The translations under genes were made by a program, and so were the position numbers. The notes under the pieces were generated by a model that ran no database searches, was not told the origin of the DNA, and worked only from the letters and a program-made list of their open reading frames with translations. Shown in pieces: positions 7,742 to 11,163 of a stretch of 11,163 bases of DNA (position 1 is the first letter of the stretch; each line of letters begins with the position of its first letter). The DNA is from Alkalimonas sp. (GTDB taxonomy: Bacteria; Pseudomonadota; Gammaproteobacteria; Enterobacterales; Alteromonadaceae). Where the stretch lies: assembly GCA_022565655.1 (NCBI GenBank), contig JAIUMG010000091.1, forward strand, positions 1-11,163, written 5' to 3'.

Positions 7742-7813
7742 AGCCTGTCGAGAGTGAAGGCTGTTTGTTCCTCCTAGTGCTAACTTTACCGGCCCATATG
7801 GGGCCGGTTTTTT
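7742..7813 (+). ncRNA. Candidate small regulatory RNA with anti-Shine-Dalgarno seed
   Basis: A stand-alone + strand transcription unit of about 72 nt lies between the start of dinF and the end of the DUF4136 gene, both on the other strand. The order is: sigma-S-like -10 (7731-7736); 5' stem ACAGCC (7740-7745) with GGCTGT (7759-7764), the outermost pair or two probably lying before the RNA start; an unpaired C/U-rich stretch 7765-7787 containing CCTCCT (7770-7775), complementary to the consensus ribosome binding site; then an intrinsic terminator with a six-T run. No gene is present on this strand from mlaA until 8866, so the terminator has no other obvious client. This layout is typical of Hfq-dependent trans-acting sRNAs. 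I cannot assign it to a named family; comparison with RgsA and CyaR types is sensible. The 5' end is inferred from the promoter. Confidence 0.6.
7788..7813 (+). terminator. Strong intrinsic terminator of the small RNA
   Basis: The arms ACCGGCCC (7788-7795) and GGGCCGGT (7801-7808) form an 8-bp GC-rich stem with loop ATATG, followed directly by T at 7808-7813. The orientation is + strand, where no coding sequence precedes it. Confidence 0.88.
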
Positions 7814-7869
7814 ATACTAATTTCTCAGAATCAGTAATGAGTCTGGACTTGATAGAGTAAAAATAGCTC

Positions 7870-7894
7870 AAAAAAAGCAGCCCGTGGGCTGCTT
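7870..7894 (-). terminator. Intrinsic terminator of the DUF4136 lipoprotein gene
   Basis: The stem AAGCAGCC (7875-7882) pairs with GGCTGCTT (7887-7894) around a 4-base loop. Read on the - strand it is followed by a run of seven T (complement of A at 7870-7876). It lies about 20 bases after the stop of the lipoprotein gene at 7913, which is the right place and direction. Confidence 0.88.
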
Positions 7895-7912
7895 AAAAAA
7901 CTGGCAACAACA

Positions 7913-8533
7913 TCATTGCCGGGTTGGGAATTTCTGAAACAGCAAGGATACGGTTTCGTCGACAGCTTGTTTAGGATTCCGCAGTGCTTCACGGGTTAAC
8001 CGGCCTTCTTTGATGGCTTGCCAAATCAAGCGGTTTTCAGCAGCATCAACCAAATCAATTTGCACGGTGCCTTGTTTGTAATGCACGGTTTCAATATCTT
8101 GTTGATACAGTGGGAAGCCTAAATGCCAGGCGGAACGGTAGCCGTAATGCCCAAAACCGATGTTGGCCCGAAAGGGGCTGCTACGGATATCGGTTTTATC
8201 CTCGGTGTTGGAAGCAAAGTTCAGCAACAGCTGGGCATCGTCTTCCTGGTAGCGATAGCCAAGGGCTTCCATCTCTGTGCGAAGTGCTGCCTTAAAATGA
8301 TCGGTTAACAGACTCTGGTAGTCTTCGGTATCGGTGCCTGGTGCCTTATAAAAGCCAAAGGTCTGATACTGGTTAAAATTGACATCACGTGCGTAGTCTA
8401 TCCGTGCATCAGGTTTCACAGCACAGCCGCTCAGGACAAAAATAATTGCCAACAACATCACAACACTTAGCAAGCTGAACTTGAGTGTAGACTCGGAAGT
8501 AGGGACTGCTTCTACTCGATGGGACCTTGGCAT
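7913..8533 (-). CDS. DUF4136 domain-containing lipoprotein
   Basis: This is a 206-residue envelope lipoprotein of unknown role. The signal peptide has an unusually long polar n-region (about 19 residues), a hydrophobic core (20-34) and lipobox LSGC with Cys37 as the lipidated residue. The mature part fits DUF4136: DYARDVNFNQYQTFGFY (46-62), a helix LLTDHFKAALRTEMEALGY (75-93), the QLLLNF strand, and GTVQIDLVDAAENRLIWQA (155-173), ending in a helix before FPTRQ. An aromatic/glycine segment FGHYGYRSAWHLGFP (127-141) sits between. The ATG at 8533 has AGGAG 7 bases upstream. The gene is monocistronic, with its own -10 and terminator. Residue +2 after the Cys is Ala-Val rather than Asp, so sorting to the outer membrane is expected. 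Confidence 0.87.
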   Translation of the reverse strand: MPRSHRVEAVPTSESTLKFSLLSVVMLLAIIFVLSGCAVKPDARIDYARDVNFNQYQTFGFYKAPGTDTEDYQSLLTDHFKAALRTEMEALGYRYQEDDAQLLLNFASNTEDKTDIRSSPFRANIGFGHYGYRSAWHLGFPLYQQDIETVHYKQGTVQIDLVDAAENRLIWQAIKEGRLTREALRNPKQAVDETVSLLFQKFPTRQ

Positions 8534-8565
8534 AATAAGACTCCTGCTACTGAATGACTATCTCT

Positions 8566-8571
8566 ATTATA
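8566..8571 (-). promoter_or_regulatory. Promoter -10 box for the DUF4136 lipoprotein gene
   Basis: The - strand reads a perfect TATAAT here, about 33 bases before the ATG at 8533, giving a leader of roughly 25 nt. No good -35 hexamer stands 16-18 bases upstream, so the call rests on the -10 and its distance. The rest of 8572-8660 shows nothing I can identify. Confidence 0.5.
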
Positions 8572-8660
8572 AGAGACAAACGCATGAACGGATTAGTTCG
8601 CATCAATTACACTCTGCCAGAATACAACTGAATGCAGCCTTAATCTATCTCTATCTTCTG

Positions 8661-8689
8661 TTGCATCTTGCTAAACGGCGCGTTAAAAT
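8661..8689 (+). promoter_or_regulatory. Promoter of the Mn riboswitch leader
   Basis: TTGCAT (8661-8666) and TAAAAT (8684-8689) are separated by 17 bases. The -10 matches 5 of 6 consensus bases; the -35 is weaker. Transcription would start near 8696, exactly at the first base of the riboswitch P1 strand. Confidence 0.55.
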
Positions 8690-8695
8690 GCCGCC

Positions 8696-8858
8696 GCGCT
8701 TGAGGGAGTAATCGGCCAGCTAAACTGGCGCTGTTGTCAACATCCTTGTACCTCATTGTACATGGCAACAGCATCTGCATCGCAGACTGATGAGACTTGA
8801 GACATGCCATGAGCCCAAAGCGGGAGTTCGTGGTTTGTCTTATAGTTGTTTCCCGCTG
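8696..8858 (+). promoter_or_regulatory. yybP-ykoY family manganese riboswitch upstream of the TMEM165/GDT1-family gene
   Basis: The leader shows the conserved landmarks of the class: TGAGGGAGTA (8701-8710) near the 5' end, GTCAACAT (8736-8743) in the middle and GATGAGACTTGAGACATGCC (8789-8808) near the 3' end. Helices between them are GCCAG/CTGGC (8715-8719 with 8725-8729), CTGTTG/CAACAG (8731-8736 with 8766-8771), TGTAC/GTACA (8747-8751 with 8758-8762) and TCTGC/GCAGA (8774-8778 with 8782-8786). P1 may be CGCTT (8697-8701) with AAGCG (8818-8822). That 3' strand also forms a competing 7-bp stem AGCGGGA (8819-8825) with TCCCGCT (8851-8857), just before the start codon. Known members bind Mn2+ and switch on Mn exporters, which fits the downstream gene. 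Confidence 0.85.
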
Positions 8859-8865
8859 AGTTGAT

Positions 8866-9429
8866 ATGATGGATGCTTTCCTTGCTTCGTTTACTGCGGT
8901 GGCTATTGCTGAAATAGGTGATAAAACCCAGCTTCTTTCTTTGTTCCTTGCTGCACGCTTTCGTTCCCGATTGGCGATTATCGCTGGTATTCTGGTGGCT
9001 ACCTTGCTTAACCATGCCGCTTCGGCCTGGCTTGGTGTCTGGGTCGCGCAGTTTATTCCGGCAGGTTGGCAGGGCTGGTTACTGGGTGGCTCTTTTATTG
9101 TGGTGGCATTGTGGCTGTTGATCCCCGATAAAGACGACAGTGATGATGGAGCCATGCTGAAATTTGGTGCTTTTACCGCCAGCTGTGTGTTGTTTTTTCT
9201 GGCTGAAATTGGTGATAAAACCCAAATTGCTACCGTAATCCTGGCGGCTACCTTTGAGGATGCCATCTGGTGGGTCATTTGGGGAACGACCATTGGCATG
9301 CTGGCGGCTAATGTTCCTGTGGTTTATGCCGGTAGCTGGTTGATGGAAAAAATTTCGCTCGACTGGGCGCGCCGGGCGGCTTGTGGTATTTTTATGCTGC
9401 TGGGTGTAATCACCATTTTTTCTTATTAG
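8866..9429 (+). CDS. TMEM165/GDT1 family (UPF0016) membrane protein, probable Mn2+ exporter
   Basis: Members of this family move Mn2+ (and in eukaryotes Ca2+) out of the cytoplasm; the bacterial form studied in Vibrio is MneA. The 187-residue protein has about six membrane helices in two homologous halves, each with the signature E-x-G-D-K-T: EIGDKTQ at 16-22 and again at 114-120. The acidic linker PDKDDSDDGA (88-97) separates the halves. Size and layout are typical. The start is ATG 8866, with a second in-frame ATG at 8869; only a weak GAG (8858-8860) precedes them, and it lies right after a hairpin arm, consistent with translational control by the Mn riboswitch leader. The riboswitch supports Mn2+ as the substrate. 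The GNAT gene follows after 7 bp. Confidence 0.92.
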   Translation: MMDAFLASFTAVAIAEIGDKTQLLSLFLAARFRSRLAIIAGILVATLLNHAASAWLGVWVAQFIPAGWQGWLLGGSFIVVALWLLIPDKDDSDDGAMLKFGAFTASCVLFFLAEIGDKTQIATVILAATFEDAIWWVIWGTTIGMLAANVPVVYAGSWLMEKISLDWARRAACGIFMLLGVITIFSY

Positions 9430-9436
9430 GATAACT

Positions 9437-9940
9437 ATGAACGACACAAAAGCAGTCAACGAGATCGAAATCAAAGCAGTTAATTACCAGGATCCGGAGC
9501 AAGCAAAGCAGCTGGTGTATCTGCTTAATCAGTACGCGCTGGACCCGATGGGGGGCGCCGAACCTTTGGCCGATAGCGTGCAAGCCGAACTGGCCGCCCG
9601 GTTGGCTGAACGCAGCGATACTTTTAGTTTTATTGCTTATGACGATGGACAACCGGCTGGTTTGATCAATTGTGTCGAAGGCTTTTCTACCTTTGTGGCC
9701 CGGCCGCTGATGAATATTCATGATATCGCGGTGGTGCCCGCCAGCCGGGGGCGTGGTATCAGTACTTTGTTGCTGCAGGCGGCTGAAAACCTGGCGAAAG
9801 CGCGCAACTGCTGCAAGCTGACCCTAGAGGTGCTGCAGGGCAACCAGGTCGCTAAAGCCAGTTATCTGAAGTTTGGTTTTGCCGGTTATGAACTGGACCC
9901 GGAGATGGGCCAGGCGGTGTTCTGGCAGAAAAAGCTGTAA
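9437..9940 (+). CDS. GNAT family N-acetyltransferase
   Basis: This 167-residue GCN5-related acetyltransferase transfers an acetyl group from acetyl-CoA to an amine; the acceptor is not predictable from sequence. The core starts near residue 10. A long helical stretch spans 20-60. FSFIAYDDGQPAGLINC (63-79) gives strands 2-3, and motif A is IHDIAVVPASRGRGISTLLL (94-113) with the pyrophosphate-binding RGRGIS at 104-109. Motif B is LTLEVLQGNQVAKASYLKFGF (128-148), with Tyr143 in the usual general-acid position. It begins 7 bp after the transporter stop, with AGGA overlapping that stop, so it is probably on the same Mn-riboswitch-controlled transcript. The gene converges with the Lrp-type gene, with 7 bp between stops and no visible terminator. 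Confidence 0.9.
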   Translation: MNDTKAVNEIEIKAVNYQDPEQAKQLVYLLNQYALDPMGGAEPLADSVQAELAARLAERSDTFSFIAYDDGQPAGLINCVEGFSTFVARPLMNIHDIAVVPASRGRGISTLLLQAAENLAKARNCCKLTLEVLQGNQVAKASYLKFGFAGYELDPEMGQAVFWQKKL

Positions 9941-9947
9941 AGCGCGG

Positions 9948-10376
9948 TTAGCGTTTAAACTTGGTTTCAAGGATCACCGATGAGTTGGTCCTTTCTACCC
10001 CTTCCAGATTACCAATATCATCCAGTATATGGCTCAATTGCTCGGTGTTATGGGCTTGTACCACGGCAATCAGATCATACTCGCCGCTAATGGCATACAA
10101 AGCCGATACTTGTGGAATATGCTTGAGTTCGCTGTTGGTGCGGGCCGTAAGCTTTTGCCGAACTTTAATCGACACATGGGCCGACACCTGCTCGGATAAA
10201 TACTGACTCCCCAGCTCTACAGTAAACCCCTGGATCACTCCTTGTTGTTCCAGGCGTTGTAAGCGATTTTGAATGGTCGAGCGGGATACCTGCAGCGCCC
10301 GTGCTAGATCAGACACGCTGGCGCGACCATTGGTGCGCAGGATCGCCAGCAACTGTTCGTCGTCTGAACTTATCAT
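9948..10376 (-). CDS. Lrp/AsnC family transcriptional regulator
   Basis: This is a 142-residue regulator with an N-terminal winged helix-turn-helix (about 4-60; recognition part VSDLARALQVSRSTIQNRLQRLE at 21-43) and a C-terminal RAM/AsnC effector domain (about 65-140) with SGEYDLIAVV (97-106), the usual amino-acid-binding loop. Such proteins form dimers or octamers and respond to amino acids. I start at ATG 10376 because AAGGAGT lies 6 bases upstream and the protein then begins MISSDDEQLL in family register; the longer frame from 10406 has no ribosome binding site and its extra ten residues do not fit. It is divergent from the astC/argD-type gene, suggesting control of that gene by arginine, ornithine or a related amino acid. 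The effector is inferred, not seen. Confidence 0.92.
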   Translation of the reverse strand: MISSDDEQLLAILRTNGRASVSDLARALQVSRSTIQNRLQRLEQQGVIQGFTVELGSQYLSEQVSAHVSIKVRQKLTARTNSELKHIPQVSALYAISGEYDLIAVVQAHNTEQLSHILDDIGNLEGVERTNSSVILETKFKR

Positions 10377-10396
10377 TTTGCACTCCTTTATTATCA

Positions 10397-10421
10397 AATT
10401 AACCATTTAACTTGGTAAATT
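10397..10421. promoter_or_regulatory. Candidate operator in the lrp-like / astC divergent region
   Basis: A 25-bp near-palindrome has arms AATTAACCA (10397-10405) and TGGTAAATT (10413-10421), matching at 8 of 9 positions around an AT-rich 7-base centre. Lrp/AsnC regulators bind AT-rich imperfect palindromes of this size. It lies 21 bases before the regulator start, where it would serve autoregulation, and about 93 bases before the aminotransferase ATG. Confidence 0.5.
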
Positions 10422-10513
10422 GTACAGAATGATACTGCAAATTGGCTGTGATAGCGACTAGACTGGTGTCACTTTTTTCGGTTCTAAGCCGACACGACAA
10501 CAAGAGGTATTTC

Positions 10514-11163
10514 ATGCAGCAAGTCAACAGAGCAGTATTCGATGATGTGATGGTTCCTAACTATGCGCCAGCCAAAATGATTCCTGTAAAGGGTGAGGGC
10601 TCTCGTGTCTGGGATCAGCAAGGCAAAGAGTACATCGATTTTGCTGGTGGTATTGCGGTTAATTGTTTAGGCCATTGTCATCCGGCTTTGGTCTCTGCGT
10701 TAAAAGATCAAGGCGAAAAGCTATGGCATCTATCCAATGTCATGACCAACGAGCCAGCCTTACTGCTAGCAAAAACCCTCGTTGATGCCACTTTTGCTGA
10801 AAAAGTGTACTTTGCCAACTCAGGCGCAGAAGCCAACGAAGCGGCATTAAAACTGGCGCGCCGTGTCGCCAAAGATACCGTCGGTGATGAGAAAAACCAG
10901 ATTATTGCCTTTAAGCAAGGTTTCCATGGCCGTACCTTTTTTACCGTAACGGTCGGTGGGCAGCCCGCTTATTCAGATGGTTTTGGCCCTAAGCCGGAAG
11001 CCATTGAGCATGCCGAATTTAATAATATCGATAGTTTAAAAGCACTGATCTCCGCTCGCACCTGTGCTGTGATGGTCGAGCCTTTACAAGGTGAAGGTGG
11101 TGTGGTCCCTGCTGATGTGGAATTTATGAAAGCAGTTCGTCAGCTGTGTGATAAGCACAACGC
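10514..11163 (+). CDS. astC: Acetylornithine/succinylornithine aminotransferase (AstC/ArgD type), partial at right edge
   Basis: This is a class III PLP aminotransferase acting on N2-acetyl- or N2-succinylornithine, in arginine biosynthesis (ArgD) or the arginine succinyltransferase catabolic pathway (AstC). The visible ~216 residues follow E. coli AstC nearly block for block: EGSRVWDQQGKEYIDFAGG, then IAVNCLGHCHPAL, the PLP-phosphate loop NSGAEANEAALKLAR, FHGRTFFTVTVGGQPAYS, and EPLQGEGGVVPA. The PLP lysine lies beyond the window. The start is ATG 10514, with AAGAGG at 10502-10507. The N-terminal region resembles AstC more than biosynthetic ArgD, and a divergent Lrp-type regulator suits a catabolic ast cluster, but many marine gammaproteobacteria use one enzyme for both. 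No stop codon is reached. Confidence 0.9.
   Translation, partial: MQQVNRAVFDDVMVPNYAPAKMIPVKGEGSRVWDQQGKEYIDFAGGIAVNCLGHCHPALVSALKDQGEKLWHLSNVMTNEPALLLAKTLVDATFAEKVYFANSGAEANEAALKLARRVAKDTVGDEKNQIIAFKQGFHGRTFFTVTVGGQPAYSDGFGPKPEAIEHAEFNNIDSLKALISARTCAVMVEPLQGEGGVVPADVEFMKAVRQLCDKHN

Noticed and set aside
7769..7776. AGGAGG on the - strand as a ribosome binding site for a hidden gene
   Set aside because: No ATG, GTG or TTG follows at 5-10 bases on that strand; the same bases are better read as the CCTCCT seed on the + strand.
7699..7790. LexA box for dinF, expected from E. coli where dinF is SOS-induced
   Set aside because: No CTG-N10-CAG site of the right form is visible upstream of dinF, and lexA is not adjacent.
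8640..9299. 219-codon open frame on the - strand across the riboswitch and transporter gene
   Set aside because: It is antisense to a well-supported family member and a structured leader, its product is rich in Ala, Ser, Thr and Asn with no recognisable domain, and no ribosome binding site fits.
9079..9474. Frames of 60-130 codons opposite the transporter and GNAT genes
   Set aside because: They overlap well-supported genes, lack ribosome binding sites and show no domain patterns.
9941..9960. Terminator between the converging GNAT and Lrp-type genes
   Set aside because: Only 7 bases separate the stops and no hairpin with a U-run is visible.
10377..10406. Longer start for the Lrp/AsnC regulator (MVNLIIKECK)
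   Set aside because: The extension has no ribosome binding site, covers AAGGAGT and part of the promoter region, and does not fit the family N-terminus.

Overview
The window reads as chromosomal DNA from a gammaproteobacterium, possibly one of the marine Oceanospirillales or Alteromonadales-like groups. The evidence is a System I cytochrome c maturation cluster with separate ccmH and ccmI, MlaA and DinF proteins of gammaproteobacterial type, a DUF5610 protein, and an AstC/ArgD-type aminotransferase very close to the enterobacterial and pseudomonad forms. Base composition looks even across the window. I see no insertion sequence, phage gene, tRNA, rRNA or CRISPR. Genus-level placement would be a guess.

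Left part (1-5672, + strand): the end of ccmD, then ccmE, ccmF, ccmG, ccmH and ccmI. These are packed with 1-8 bp overlaps, so they are almost certainly one translationally coupled operon. Together they make the periplasmic haem chaperone (CcmE), the haem-lyase core (CcmF, CcmH, CcmI) and the thioredoxin-like reductant (CcmG) that attach haem to apocytochrome c. A lipoprotein gene, mlaA, follows 38 bp after ccmI from a TTG start with a good ribosome binding site. A hairpin at 5644-5672 closes this block and is shared with the converging gene.

Middle part (5654-8533, mostly - strand): a DUF5610 protein of unknown role lies 59 bp downstream of a DinF-type MATE transporter on the same strand. 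The intergenic region upstream of dinF holds a compact + strand unit: a sigma-S-like -10 element, a 5' hairpin, a C/U-rich single-stranded stretch with an anti-Shine-Dalgarno CCTCCT, and a strong intrinsic terminator. No reading frame goes with it, so it is best read as a small regulatory RNA. Next comes a DUF4136 lipoprotein with its own promoter and terminator.

Right part (8661-11163): a promoter, then a leader that matches the yybP-ykoY manganese riboswitch, then a TMEM165/GDT1-family (UPF0016) membrane protein with two EIGDKT motifs, and a GNAT acetyltransferase 7 bp behind it. These two genes are probably one Mn-responsive unit. An Lrp/AsnC-family regulator converges on them. It is divergent from an astC/argD-type acetylornithine/succinylornithine aminotransferase that runs off the right edge. 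A 25-bp near-palindrome between the two divergent genes is a candidate operator.

The items most worth following up are the unannotated small RNA at about 7742-7813 and the apparent expression platform of the riboswitch at 8696-8858.
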